A DNA stretch of 45,783 bases from Anabaenopsis elenkinii CCIBt3563 (GTDB taxonomy: Bacteria > Cyanobacteriota > Cyanobacteriia > Cyanobacteriales > Nostocaceae): NCBI RefSeq assembly GCF_015245355.1, contig NZ_CP063311.1, forward strand, positions 577,296 to 623,078. The letters run 5' to 3'. The notes beneath the pieces were generated by a model, which did not search any database, was not told where the DNA came from, and was given only the letters and a program-made list of their open reading frames with translations. Made by a program: the position numbers and the translations under genes. Positions 16,925 to 25,785 of the stretch are shown here, one piece after another (the first letter of the stretch is position 1; each line of letters opens with the position of its first letter).

Positions 16925-17061
16925 TCAAAGCGAGTAAAACAACCATTTACCCGCAAACTTGCAGCCGTGGGGCACACGGTCAAGATGCTTGCGGAGGGTA
17001 AATTCATTGGAATCCCCGTGAAGCAAGAATCCCCCGGCTTCTAGCCGTGGGGAGTGTCAAC
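16925..17061 (+). ncRNA. Orphan IS200/IS605-type right end, omegaRNA-like
   Basis: A long stem pairs ATTTACCCGCAA (about 16945) with TTGCGGAGGGTAAAT (about 16989-17003) and encloses a CCGTG/CACGG hairpin. About 40 bases on comes the terminal hairpin CCCC-GGCT/AGCC-GGGG (17030-17052) followed by GAGTGTCAA. That order and the closing hairpin plus GTGTCAA resemble the right ends of cyanobacterial tnpB elements, whose transcripts form the guide (omega) RNA. No tnpB accompanies it. Assignment is by pattern only; transcription is unknown. Confidence 0.45.
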
Positions 17062-17172
17062 AAGATCAAAGTCACCAGTTTCAGATCACCAAGAATTTCC
17101 TGATGTATAATCAGGAAAGTGTCAAAATTCAATGTCTAGTTAAAAGTTAACAGGAATAGATTAAGGAAACTC

Positions 17173-17781
17173 ATGTCCCGATACAGAGGGCCACGCCTCA
17201 GAATTGTACGTCGCTTAGGCGAATTGCCAGGATTAAGTCGTAAAAGTGCTAGACGAGCCTATCCACCAGGACAGCATGGTCAGAACCGCAAAAAACGCTC
17301 TGAGTATGCAGTTCGTCTAGAAGAAAAGCAAAAGATTCGGATGAACTACGGTTTAACCGAAAAGCAACTGTTGCGCTATGTGCGTAAAGCTAGACGCGTC
17401 ACCGGTTCCACCGGACAAGTGCTACTACAACTGTTAGAAATGCGCCTGGATAACACCGTTTTTCGTTTGGGGATGGCTCCCACCATTCCAGCAGCTCGTC
17501 AGCTGGTAAATCACGGTCATGTAACGGTTAACGGTCGCAGAGTCAATATTGCTAGTTACCAGTGTCGCCCCGGTGAAGTCATTGCAGTCAGAGACCGCGA
17601 AATTTCCCGGAAGTTAGTAGAAGCCAATTTACAATATCCAGGATTAGCCAACCTCCCCAGTCATTTGGAATTTGACAAAGCTAAGTTGACCGGTAAAGTT
17701 AACAGCGTTATTGAACGAGAATGGGTGGCGTTACAAGTCAATGAGCTGCTGGTAGTGGAATACTACTCACGTCAAGCCTAA
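17173..17781 (+). CDS. rpsD: 30S ribosomal protein S4
   Basis: The 202-residue protein is full length. It begins [20 protein letters not shown], followed by the [12 protein letters not shown] segment typical of cyanobacterial and plastid S4. The S4 RNA-binding domain spans about residues 90-155 ([30 protein letters not shown]). S4 nucleates assembly of the small subunit by binding 16S rRNA. The gene stands alone, as often in cyanobacteria, and is preceded by a GGAAAC ribosome-binding region. A strong hairpin follows at 17833-17862. Confidence 0.98.
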   Translation: MSRYRGPRLRIVRRLGELPGLSRKSARRAYPPGQHGQNRKKRSEYAVRLEEKQKIRMNYGLTEKQLLRYVRKARRVTGSTGQVLLQLLEMRLDNTVFRLGMAPTIPAARQLVNHGHVTVNGRRVNIASYQCRPGEVIAVRDREISRKLVEANLQYPGLANLPSHLEFDKAKLTGKVNSVIEREWVALQVNELLVVEYYSRQA

Positions 17782-17832
17782 TTATTTTCCTCGGTCATGG
17801 GATTGCGGATTTCTTCAAGTACACAATCTCAT

Positions 17833-17862
17833 ACCCGCCCCTTTCCTGAGAAGGGAGCGGGT
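17833..17862 (+). terminator. Probable rpsD terminator
   Basis: A GC-rich stem, ACCCGC-CCCTT with AAGGG-GCGGGT, around a short loop lies 50 bp after the rpsD stop. The trailing T run is short, so termination strength is uncertain. Confidence 0.6.
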
Positions 17863-17887
17863 TTAACTACAAGGATTATTAACCTCC

Positions 17888-18058
17888 GCAGATGCTCAAG
17901 CAGCAGCAAATATTTTAAGAAAAGTAACCACACAGCTAGGTTTATGTTTAGCCGAGGTGGGTAGGGCATCTTTGACTGTGCCACAACGATATGACTTGTT
18001 CATTAGGTTAAATAAATCATATCGTAAACATTGCGTAGCGTGTCTTCAGACCGCGTAG
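17888..18058 (+). pseudogene. tnpB 3' end remnant
   Basis: The frame reads ADAQAAANILRKVTTQLGLC, then LAEVGRASLTVPQRYDLF, and stops at TAG 18056-18058, about 56 residues. ADxxxAANI corresponds to the last RuvC block (ADVNGAANI) of TnpB-type RNA-guided nucleases, and the rest matches their usual cyanobacterial tail. Everything upstream of the final RuvC aspartate is missing. In intact elements this 3' coding end also encodes the omegaRNA scaffold, and here it merges into the right-end hairpin at 18076-18096. It lies exactly where kdpD would be expected, after kdpC. Confidence 0.65.
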
Positions 18059-18105
18059 CAACATCAGTTTAGAATCCCTTGTGTTTCAACCAAGGGAGAA
18101 GTCAA
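17923..18105 (+). ncRNA. omegaRNA-like right end of IS200/IS605-type element, copy 1
   Basis: The sequence closely matches 40683-40865. Predicted pairings are CACAG with CTGTG, a 9-bp stem ACGATATGA (17986-17994) with TCATATCGT (18017-18025), and the terminal hairpin CCCTTG/CAAGGG (18076-18096) followed by GAGAAGTCAA. In the second copy the stem sequences differ but remain paired, which supports a conserved RNA structure. The last bases overlap the stop codon of kdpC on the other strand. Confidence 0.6.
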
Positions 18106-18695
18106 GGAAAGTTAATCTCCTGTAAGTCAAGAGCATAATTCAATCGCAACACATTCACACCCGGCTCACCAAAAGTCCGCAGGAATCTCCCATCAGTATA
18201 CTTATTGATTAAAGGTATTATGTCATTTTCTCCCACATCCCGGGCGCGGGCCACTCGGCTCAACTGCTGGCGGGCGGATCTCAAAGAAATATGCGGGTCT
18301 AAGCCAGAACCAGAAGCATAAATTAAATCACCCAGGGGTTCAATATTCTGCTCTTGTAATTGATTTGCTTCTTCCACAATTCGCTCTAACAGTGCTGGGT
18401 TGCTAGGAGCAAAATTACTCGCGCCAGATATCCCCGTCGGGCTGGCTTGTTTTCCTTCGCTATATCTCACAGCACTGGGACGTCCGTGAAAATAACGGTC
18501 TGATGTAAATGTCTGACCAATCAAAGCTGAACCAATTACCTGATTGTCTAAATTTACCATAACGCTGCCATTAGCTTGAAAAGGAAACAAGGCTTGACCT
18601 ATGAGCAAGATACCCAGGGGATAGATTATTGCCGTTAGTAACCAAAGCACTAGGGTCATGCGAACAGCTGTGATAGTTTCACGAATAAAATTCAT
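18102..18695 (-). CDS. kdpC: K(+)-transporting ATPase subunit C
   Basis: The 197-residue protein has one N-terminal membrane segment (TLVLWLLTAIIYPLGILLIG). The KdpC body follows: GQTFTSDRYFHGRPSAV, SGASNFAPSNP, SGSGLDPHISLRSARQQLSRVA and FGEPGVNVLRLNYAL. KdpC is the periplasm- or cytoplasm-edge subunit that raises ATP affinity of the KdpFABC high-affinity potassium pump. Its stop codon TGA is formed inside the end of an IS200/IS605-like right end, so the last two or three residues may differ from the ancestral C-terminus. It follows kdpB by 128 bp; no kdpG-like or kdpF gene was found there. Confidence 0.95.
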   Translation of the reverse strand: MNFIRETITAVRMTLVLWLLTAIIYPLGILLIGQALFPFQANGSVMVNLDNQVIGSALIGQTFTSDRYFHGRPSAVRYSEGKQASPTGISGASNFAPSNPALLERIVEEANQLQEQNIEPLGDLIYASGSGLDPHISLRSARQQLSRVARARDVGENDIIPLINKYTDGRFLRTFGEPGVNVLRLNYALDLQEINFP

Positions 18696-18823
18696 AAAAA
18701 TTTATTGGCGATGAGTTTCTAGTTCAGGAAAGATTAGTTGACCACAGATGTAGCCTCCTGAGCGGCTTCCCGTGGATTACACAGATGAACAGGGATAATT
18801 CACAGCATAAAATTGGGGCGTTT

Positions 18824-20947
18824 CTATCCCCAGTCAGTGGTCGCAATTAGCATATCTATGAATTTAATCGCGAACAAAGATGCAATTATTCCACCTAAAC
18901 CATAAATCAACAGATGGCGCAGTAGCAGTTGACTGGTTGGCAGGTATTTTACCTCTACACCTCTCAAAGTTAAAGGAATTAGAGCCGGAATCGTCACAGC
19001 ATTATAAATTAGTATCGATATTACAGCCGAATTCAGGCTGGACAAATTCATGATATTTAAACCTTGCAGATGAGCGGCCGTAAAAATCAATGGGATAATT
19101 ACAAAGTATTTAGTAATATCATTCGCCAGGGAAAATATAGTTAGCCCACCACGGGTAACTACTACATTGCGACTCATACTTACTAGATCAATCAGCTTTG
19201 TCGGGTCAGAGTCCAAATCTATGATATCGGCTGCTTCTTTAGCAGTTTGACTACCTGTGTTCATGGCAACGCCGACATTGGCCTTGAGGAGCGCCGGAGC
19301 ATCATTAGACCCGTCTCCTATCATTCCCACTACTTGACCTGCTGCCTGTTCTGTGTGGATAATACTGACTTTATCCTCTGGTGTCGCTTCACCAATAAAG
19401 TCATTCACCCCTGCAAGGTTGGCAATCACAGATGTGGTGATCAGGTTGTCCCCACTGAGCATAATGGTCTTGATTCCCATGTAGCCTAACTGCTGACAAG
19501 CCTCGCGGATACCAGGTTTAATTATATCTTTGAGGTAAATCACACCATAAATTTCCTCATCTAGACAAACTGCTAGGGGTGTACCTCCTTGTTGGGAAAT
19601 CTTTTGGCAGACAGAATTCAATTCTGCAGGGGCTTGTCCATTGCACAGACGAATAAATTCTTTAATTGCTCCTACCGCACCCTTGCGAGCTTTATGCCCC
19701 CGGTCGAAGTTTGTGCCACTCATGCGGGTGTCCTCGGAAAATTTTACCCCTACGGCTTGGTTAAGGTCAAAATCAAGTCGTCCCCCTAAGCTTTGTGCTA
19801 CTCGGGTAATTGATTTTGCTTCTGATGTATCATCAAATACACTTGCAGCCAAGGCAACATTAGCCATCTCCTCTAATGAATGTCCATTGAGGGGGATAAA
19901 TTCTTGTGCCAAGCGATTACCAAAGGTAATTGTCCGTGTTTTGTCAAAGATCACCGTGGTGATATCAGCACAAGCTTCCAGGGCTTCTCCAGAAGTCGCA
20001 ATAATGTTAAATTGGGCAACTCCATTCATGGCAGCAATACTAATAGTATTGAATAATCCGCCGATGGTAGTGGGCATCACCGCCACCAACAGGGCGATTA
20101 AAATGGGTACACTCACCGGAATACCCACATAATGGGCAAATGCCGGCAAAGTCATCACCACTAACAGAGAAAGTAAACTCAAAACTGTGAGGAAAATCAT
20201 TAAGGTAATTTCACCCGGTGTTTTCCTGCGTGTTGTTCCTGCTAATAAAGCGATCATCTGGTCAATAAACCCTTGATCTGGGTCAGATGTGATGCGAACA
20301 ATCAGCTCATCAGAGATGATATGTGTACCGCCGATGACCGAACTGGCAACATGATTACCTGATTCTTTCAGTATTGGTACGGCTTCACCGCTAATTAATG
20401 ATTCATCCACAGAGGCCACACCCATGATCACTTTGCCATCGGCAGGAATAATATCCCCAGCCACCAAATATATGGTGTCACCTGCTCTGAGACTACTGGC
20501 AGGAACTTCGGTAATTGTGCCATCGCTGGCCAGTTTTTTGGCGATCGCCTCTGACTTTGTAGTTTGCAGTACATCTGCTTGGGCTTGACCCCGTCCCAGT
20601 GCCAATGCTTCGGCAAAATTAGCCAGCCAAACAGTGAGAAACAAAATTGCTGTCAACAAGCCGTAAACGATGTGTGGGTGATTTTCCGGCGCTGGCCCCA
20701 ATAAGTTGGGCGCAATAGTGAATACTAGGGTGACAAGTGTCCCCAGCCAAACCAAAAACATGACTGGATTTTTGATTGCATACCAGGGATGCAGCTTGAT
20801 AAAAGCATCCCTTATGGCTTTGATATAAAGTCTTTTGCTATTTATCTTGGCTTTTTTGAGGGTGGGGCGGCGATGACTCGGTAAAGTTCCCCCCGCGCCG
20901 GGACGAAAACGTGATGATTTACCTTCAGAGGCAGGTGCAACGTTCAT
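18824..20947 (-). CDS. kdpB: K(+)-transporting ATPase subunit B, altered catalytic motifs
   Basis: The 707-residue P-type ATPase powers potassium import through KdpA. Family features include the GGLTIFSLANDITKYF segment, the SGDN and GDGSNDAPAL hinge, and DPTKLIDLV. Three signatures depart from the norm. The actuator TGES motif reads SGEA (186-189), so the serine homologous to the inhibitory phosphosite Ser162 of E. coli KdpB is Ala. The phosphorylation motif DKTGT reads DKTRT (335-339). TGDGTNDAP reads IGDGSNDAP. Gly-to-Arg next to the phosphorylated Asp is unusual and could abolish turnover; at codon level it is one base (CGG for GGG). The frame is otherwise intact. It is 41 bp downstream of kdpA. 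Confidence 0.93.
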   Translation of the reverse strand: MNVAPASEGKSSRFRPGAGGTLPSHRRPTLKKAKINSKRLYIKAIRDAFIKLHPWYAIKNPVMFLVWLGTLVTLVFTIAPNLLGPAPENHPHIVYGLLTAILFLTVWLANFAEALALGRGQAQADVLQTTKSEAIAKKLASDGTITEVPASSLRAGDTIYLVAGDIIPADGKVIMGVASVDESLISGEAVPILKESGNHVASSVIGGTHIISDELIVRITSDPDQGFIDQMIALLAGTTRRKTPGEITLMIFLTVLSLLSLLVVMTLPAFAHYVGIPVSVPILIALLVAVMPTTIGGLFNTISIAAMNGVAQFNIIATSGEALEACADITTVIFDKTRTITFGNRLAQEFIPLNGHSLEEMANVALAASVFDDTSEAKSITRVAQSLGGRLDFDLNQAVGVKFSEDTRMSGTNFDRGHKARKGAVGAIKEFIRLCNGQAPAELNSVCQKISQQGGTPLAVCLDEEIYGVIYLKDIIKPGIREACQQLGYMGIKTIMLSGDNLITTSVIANLAGVNDFIGEATPEDKVSIIHTEQAAGQVVGMIGDGSNDAPALLKANVGVAMNTGSQTAKEAADIIDLDSDPTKLIDLVSMSRNVVVTRGGLTIFSLANDITKYFVIIPLIFTAAHLQGLNIMNLSSLNSAVISILIYNAVTIPALIPLTLRGVEVKYLPTSQLLLRHLLIYGLGGIIASLFAIKFIDMLIATTDWG

Positions 20948-20988
20948 TTTATGTGATCTTGGGGAAATGTTGACTAATAACTCATCTT

Positions 20989-22692
20989 CTAACTACCGGC
21001 AGCTAGTTGCAAACCCTCGGCAATCGGACCTAAGGCCAATACTGGTAAGAAAGCCAGCATTGCCAAAATCATGATCAATCCAGCCGTAGCAACCGTAAAT
21101 AAGAGCGAATTGGTTTTAAGGGTAATAGCGGTTTCTGGGATTTTTGGTTTACCAGATATACCGTCAGCTAACAGCAAAATCGCCATCATCGGAATGTAAC
21201 GCCCGGCAAACATACTCAAACAGGTACTTAAATTCCACCACAGGGTGTTATTATTCAATCCCTGTAAACTCGATCCATTATTTGCACCAGCAGCCGCATA
21301 TTCATAAACTACCTGGGAAATGCCATGAAATCCAGGATTAGTAATTCCAGATAGGGAAACAGGATAAGCTAATGTCATAGCACTGGGAATTAAAACCACT
21401 ATTGGATAAATCAGCAGCACCACACTGGCAAGGATAATTTCTCGTCTTTCAATTTTGCGCCCTAACAATTTGGGAGTGCGCCCCACTACCAACCCCATTA
21501 AAAATAGAGTCAGAATTAGGTAAGTAAATAGGTAAGCTATGCCAGTTCCCTGACCTCCCCAGATAATGCGTAGGAATAAGCTCGATAAGGTGGAAAATAA
21601 TCCTGCGGGCATTAATGAATCATGCATCCCGTTCACAGCACCGCTCATGGTAGCCGTAGTCATCACTGCCCAGAGTGATGTTTGTAGCCAACCCAATCGA
21701 ATTTCTTTGCCCTCTAAATTCGGTTGTTCTAATCCCAATATGACATTCACCTGAGGGTTACCCTGTTGTTCTCCCCCTACTGTTACCCACATGAGAGTTA
21801 TAAATACTACAAATACCATCCAGAACAGCAGCCAAGCCTGTTTCATATTTTTCGCAAATATGCCATAGGTGTAAATTAAAGATGCCGGAATGGCAATCAT
21901 GGCTATGGTTTCGATTAAATTAGTGGCACCATTGGGATTTTCATAGGGGTGGGCTGAGTTAACGCCAAAAAAACCGCCGCCGTTATCACCTAACATTTTA
22001 ATCATCTCAAAGGAGGCTACTGGCCCCCTGGCAATATATTGGGTTCTTCCCTCTAAGGTTTCTACAACTAGGGTGTCAGCTAATGTTTGCGGCACACCCC
22101 AGAAAACTAGAGCGATCGCCCCCATAATTGAGATTGGTAGGAATATCCTTGTGATGGCACGAGTGACATCAACGTAAAAGTTACCTAATTTTTGACCTGT
22201 TAAGCCCCGAATAAACGCAATTCCTACCGCTAAACCTGTGGCGGCTGAGGTAAACATCAAAAAGCCTAAAGCTGCTACTTGGCTAAAATAACTTAAGGTG
22301 GTTTCACCGGTGTAGTGTTGCTGTCCAGTATTAGTCACAAATGAAACAACTGTATGCAGCAATATATCCCAGCTAGGCGCATCAAAATCATTGGGATTCC
22401 AAGGTAAAAATCTCTGATAAAATATTATCAGGTATACTAAAGCCCCCATAATTAGGTTGCTGTACAAGACTGCGCGAATATATTCCCCAACGGTCTGCGA
22501 CTTACCGCCATAACCATCATCTTTCCTACCCACACCGATTAAAAGCAAGCAGCCGCGCTCTATGGGCTTCATGAAGGGGTCTAGCAGCGTTTTTTCTCCC
22601 TGGAAAACACGCGCCATGTACCTTCCCAAAACTGGTACCATCCCTATAACAATACACAGCGTTAAGCCGATTTGCAAAGAACCTTGTCCCAT
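20989..22692 (-). CDS. kdpA: K(+)-transporting ATPase subunit A
   Basis: The 567-residue polytopic membrane protein is the potassium-selective channel-like subunit of KdpFABC. Selectivity-filter regions are visible: [14 protein letters not shown] in the first pore loop, [23 protein letters not shown] in the second, [14 protein letters not shown] in the third and [14 protein letters not shown] in the fourth. The length fits the family, and the start ATG at 22692 leads into a hydrophobic first segment. It is first in a kdpA-kdpB-kdpC unit. No KdpD or KdpE regulator lies in view, so control of the operon must come from elsewhere. Nothing in it looks degenerate. Confidence 0.96.
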   Translation of the reverse strand: MGQGSLQIGLTLCIVIGMVPVLGRYMARVFQGEKTLLDPFMKPIERGCLLLIGVGRKDDGYGGKSQTVGEYIRAVLYSNLIMGALVYLIIFYQRFLPWNPNDFDAPSWDILLHTVVSFVTNTGQQHYTGETTLSYFSQVAALGFLMFTSAATGLAVGIAFIRGLTGQKLGNFYVDVTRAITRIFLPISIMGAIALVFWGVPQTLADTLVVETLEGRTQYIARGPVASFEMIKMLGDNGGGFFGVNSAHPYENPNGATNLIETIAMIAIPASLIYTYGIFAKNMKQAWLLFWMVFVVFITLMWVTVGGEQQGNPQVNVILGLEQPNLEGKEIRLGWLQTSLWAVMTTATMSGAVNGMHDSLMPAGLFSTLSSLFLRIIWGGQGTGIAYLFTYLILTLFLMGLVVGRTPKLLGRKIERREIILASVVLLIYPIVVLIPSAMTLAYPVSLSGITNPGFHGISQVVYEYAAAGANNGSSLQGLNNNTLWWNLSTCLSMFAGRYIPMMAILLLADGISGKPKIPETAITLKTNSLLFTVATAGLIMILAMLAFLPVLALGPIAEGLQLAAGS

Positions 22693-23065
22693 CTATTTCG
22701 CACCCAACTCAGTTAATGATAGATTTTACACATACCAACCCAATACCTCCGGGGTCTCTTAATATATAACCTCAAAGTATTTGGTTTTCCCTTATTACTA
22801 TTTTTCAGATTATTTTTCAAGTTTCCGTCAGAAATACTGAAAATTTACTCTGATACTGAATATGGGGACAACCCCAGCAGCAGCCGTAACAGAGTTTAGA
22901 TCATCTTATTTGATCTCAGGAATCAAAACTGTCAGCATACTTGAAGATCCCATTAGGCTTTTAAATAATTTTGGAAGCTCCTTTCTCAGGTGGTAAAATG
23001 CTCTACCTTCAATTTTATTTGTTCTGTGTGGAGAACTAACAGATAATACTTTGGGAAACATTCTC
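22693..23065. promoter_or_regulatory. kdp upstream region
   Basis: About 370 bp of AT-rich, gene-free sequence lies upstream of kdpA on the minus strand and should hold its promoter. I see a short GATCATCTTATTTGATC palindrome-like stretch at about 22901-22917, but no motif I can assign to KdpE. The MITE copy B begins at 23066. Confidence 0.35.
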
Positions 23066-23278
23066 AGAGGATGTTTTATAAGTTTTCAACAGGTAATTTT
23101 TATCTTAGGGAATGGGGAACACACCGAACAGGGAACAGGGAACAGGGAATAGGGAATGGGAAGGATTGGTGAACACACAAAAAACAATAAAATCCAGTCC
23201 CCTCCCCTTATAAGGGGAGGGTTAGGGTGGGGTCAAGCAATAGTTGATACACTAATCATGACTTGACAAACATCCTCT
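23066..23278 (+). repeat. MITE family 1, copy B (213 bp)
   Basis: Ends AGAGGATGTTTT and CAAACATCCTCT, same interior order as copy A: TTTTCAACAGGTAATTTTTAT, GGGAACA-type heptamers, GGGGAGGG hairpin, GATACACTAATCATG. More heptamers than copy A explain the extra length. Confidence 0.85.
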
Positions 23279-23326
23279 AACAAACTCATTCACGAAGATA
23301 GGGAATATTAATTGGTTTGACTACTA

Positions 23327-24296
23327 TAGCAACCGCCAAGGAGGTTAGGACGCAAAAAGCAAGACATCCTCAATGGCATCTCGTAAAGAATCAAACCGCT
23401 CAAGTTTTTTGCGGATTCGACTTTTTAACCAAGACCAACATTTTTCAATCTGATTCAGGTCTGGAGAATAAGGTGGTAGGTACAGCACTTCACACCCTGC
23501 GTACTGAATCAGTTGTTGAATGCGCCCACCTTTATGAAATGTGGCATTATCCATCACCACAACCTGTCCTGGTTTGAGTGTGGGAAGCAAACAAGCTTCA
23601 AGCCAAGTCTCAAATACTATTCGATTACACGCACCCTCAACAGTGAAAGGAGCTATCAGCTTATGGTTACACAGCGCGGCAATTATGTTCACCCGACCTT
23701 CACGACGACCTGATTTAAGTGCATGGAAGCGCTGTCCTTTTGAGTTCCAACCGTAATCATACTGGTCTCGGTTGTCCATTCCTGACTCATCGAGGTATAC
23801 AATCTTCTCCACAGGTAACTCAGACAACTGCGTTACGAAAGCCTGTCGTTTGACCTCATCGCGCTCACGGTAGCCATAAGTCTTTTTTTTCGCGTAAAAC
23901 CAATTTTTTTCAAAGCTCTTGAGATTGTGCGATCGCTAATTTCTTCAGGCCAAAGTGAGGCCATCTCTACTTGGGTTTTATCGCCATGTACGGAAGCAAA
24001 CTCACGAAATTTTTCCCAATCGGTAATTTTGTGACCATTCCCAGGACGCTGATTAGGCAAGGCTTGGAAGTCCCCCGTTTCGGTTTTTCGCTTCAACCAT
24101 AGGGTGATGGTGTTGCGACTAATATTAAACATTTGACTGGCTTGAGTTTTCTTCAAGCCATCGAGTTCAATCGCTTGGATTACTTTTTGACGAAGGTCGT
24201 AACTGTACGGCTTGGGCATATACCTGTAGCAAGCGATCGCTTCACATGAAAAGGGACTACTTATAGTTTATGCTTAAATTACCTTGGCGGTTGCTA
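23327..24296 (-). mobile_element. IS630-family insertion sequence, copy 2 (970 bp)
   Basis: Same 15-bp terminal repeats as copy 1, flanked by TA at 23325-23326 and 24297-24298. The element has the same length and encodes the same two proteins as copy 1 but lies in the opposite orientation, so the pair forms long inverted repeats 20.5 kb apart. High identity means recent transposition. Confidence 0.95.
23345..24219 (-). CDS. IS630 transposase, copy 2, probable -1 frameshift
   Basis: Its frames at 23833-24219 (helix-turn-helix part) and 23345-23827 (DDE part) match copy 1 residue for residue. The A8 slip run is at 23883-23890 on the complementary strand. Catalytic residues (LDESG, MDNATFH, NQIEKCW) are all present, so the element is probably still active if frameshifting occurs. 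Confidence 0.88.
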
Positions 24297-24571
24297 TAAT
24301 TGCTGATGATTAGTTCCTCCCAGCAGCAAATATTGTTGCAACTCTTAACTTTTTATATACTAAATTCTGGGCTGCATGTTGGTAGACTGAACTTTATACA
24401 AATAAACTATTCTGGTCTCCTGCGCCTTGCGAGAGCATGACCCCCATACCAATTGACTCAGAATGTGTAACAGATATAATCATCTGGACACCCGGATGTA
24501 TTCTCACATTGACAAAAAAATTGGTATAGGCTTTGTACTCAAGATCCTAAAGACAAAAGAGCAATTAAAAC

Positions 24572-25648
24572 ATGGTAGATTCCCTCAAAAAACCAGGCTT
24601 TGAAGAAATCCGTCCAGGGGTAAAAGTCCCGGCTAAAGAAACCCTATTAACACCCCGTTTTTACACCACTGATTTTGATGAGATGGCTAAGATGGACATC
24701 TCCATCAATGAAGACGAGTTACAAGCCATCCTAGAAGAGTTCCGTGCTGACTACAACCGCCATCACTTCGTTAGAGATGGGGAGTTTGAGCAATCCTGGG
24801 AGCATATTGACGGGGAAACTCGCCGATTATTCGTGGAATTCCTAGAACGTTCCTGTACAGCAGAATTTTCGGGATTTTTACTGTACAAAGAACTGGGTCG
24901 CCGTTTAAAGGGAAAAAGCCCCGTATTAGCTGAGTGCTTTAACCTCATGTCGCGAGATGAAGCTCGTCATGCAGGGTTTTTGAACAAAGCTATGTCAGAC
25001 TTCAATCTGTCCCTAGATTTGGGCTTTTTGACTAAGAGCCGCGCTTATACCTTTTTTAAGCCAAAATTCATATTCTACGCTACTTATCTTTCAGAAAAAA
25101 TTGGTTATTGGCGCTATATCACTATTTATCGTCATTTAGAAGCAAATCCTGAAGATAGAATCTACCCAATTTTCCGGTTCTTTGAAAACTGGTGTCAAGA
25201 TGAAAACCGTCATGGGGATTTCTTTGACGCTATTATGAGATCGCAGCCGCAAATGTTGAACGATTGGAAAGCCAAGCTGTGGAGCCGCTTTTTCTTGTTG
25301 TCAGTGTTTGCTACTATGTATCTCAATGATATTCAGCGTAAAGATTTTTATGCTTCTATTGGTCTGGATGCACGAGAATACGACATCTATGTGATTAAAA
25401 AGACCAATGAAAATGCGGGTCGAGTCTTCCCCTTGATGCTGGATGTAGATAATCCTGAGTTTTATCAGCGTTTAGATGTGTGTATCCAGAATAATGAAAA
25501 ATTAACTGCGATCGCCAACTCCAAAACGCCCAAATTCTTACAATTCTTCCAAAAACTGCCCATTTATATCTCTCATGGGTGGCAGTTTTTGCGTTTGTAC
25601 TTAATGAAACCCATTGATACTGTTTCTACCCATGGCGCAGTTCGTTAG
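24572..25648 (+). CDS. acsF: Mg-protoporphyrin IX monomethyl ester (oxidative) cyclase
   Basis: The 358-residue diiron enzyme forms the fifth (isocyclic) ring of chlorophyll, using O2, on Mg-protoporphyrin IX monomethyl ester. Characteristic segments are the start [34 protein letters not shown], the iron-binding [17 protein letters not shown] with a second helix pair [18 protein letters not shown], and a C-terminal [13 protein letters not shown]. The length is normal for AcsF/ChlA. A hairpin followed by seven T residues lies 41 bp after the stop. IS630 copy 2 ends 275 bp upstream, so the promoter lies in that gap. Two GUN4-domain proteins that may touch the same pathway lie elsewhere in the window. 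Confidence 0.97.
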   Translation: MVDSLKKPGFEEIRPGVKVPAKETLLTPRFYTTDFDEMAKMDISINEDELQAILEEFRADYNRHHFVRDGEFEQSWEHIDGETRRLFVEFLERSCTAEFSGFLLYKELGRRLKGKSPVLAECFNLMSRDEARHAGFLNKAMSDFNLSLDLGFLTKSRAYTFFKPKFIFYATYLSEKIGYWRYITIYRHLEANPEDRIYPIFRFFENWCQDENRHGDFFDAIMRSQPQMLNDWKAKLWSRFFLLSVFATMYLNDIQRKDFYASIGLDAREYDIYVIKKTNENAGRVFPLMLDVDNPEFYQRLDVCIQNNEKLTAIANSKTPKFLQFFQKLPIYISHGWQFLRLYLMKPIDTVSTHGAVR

Positions 25649-25688
25649 GTGAGTTAATTAATTTTTGTTTGGGAAATTTTGTGGTTTT

Positions 25689-25720
25689 GTGGTTTTGTGA
25701 TCTACAGAACCACTTTTTTT
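25689..25720 (+). terminator. acsF intrinsic terminator
   Basis: A 10-bp stem, GTGGTTTTGT with ACAGAACCAC (one T-G pair), around GATCT, followed directly by TTTTTTT. Confidence 0.85.
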
Positions 25721-25785
25721 ATGAAAGACTGGGAGCAAATTTAGCTGAAAAACGTCATCACGGAGTAATACCAGGGAGGTATACC

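Larger units (their letters stand above)
15766..17172. other. 1.4-kb repeat-rich spacer
   Basis: This spacer holds a complete MITE (15948-16128), a short minus-strand frame (16134-16208), a tandem GC-rich repeat (16526-16606), a 63-bp palindrome (16648-16710), a GGGGGTTT hairpin repeat (16756-16873) and a structured IS200/IS605-type right end (16925-17061). A minus-strand frame ending near 16443 (REIYPDIINIEPSTGEIVLY) may be the tail of a lost gene. I see no intact protein gene. The rpsD promoter must lie in the last 100 bp or so. Confidence 0.5.

Noticed and set aside
1820..24296. The two IS630 copies as a composite transposon
   Set aside because: The 20.5-kb interior contains rpsD and half of the replicative polymerase gene. 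Each IS has its own TA duplication, so independent insertions are simpler.
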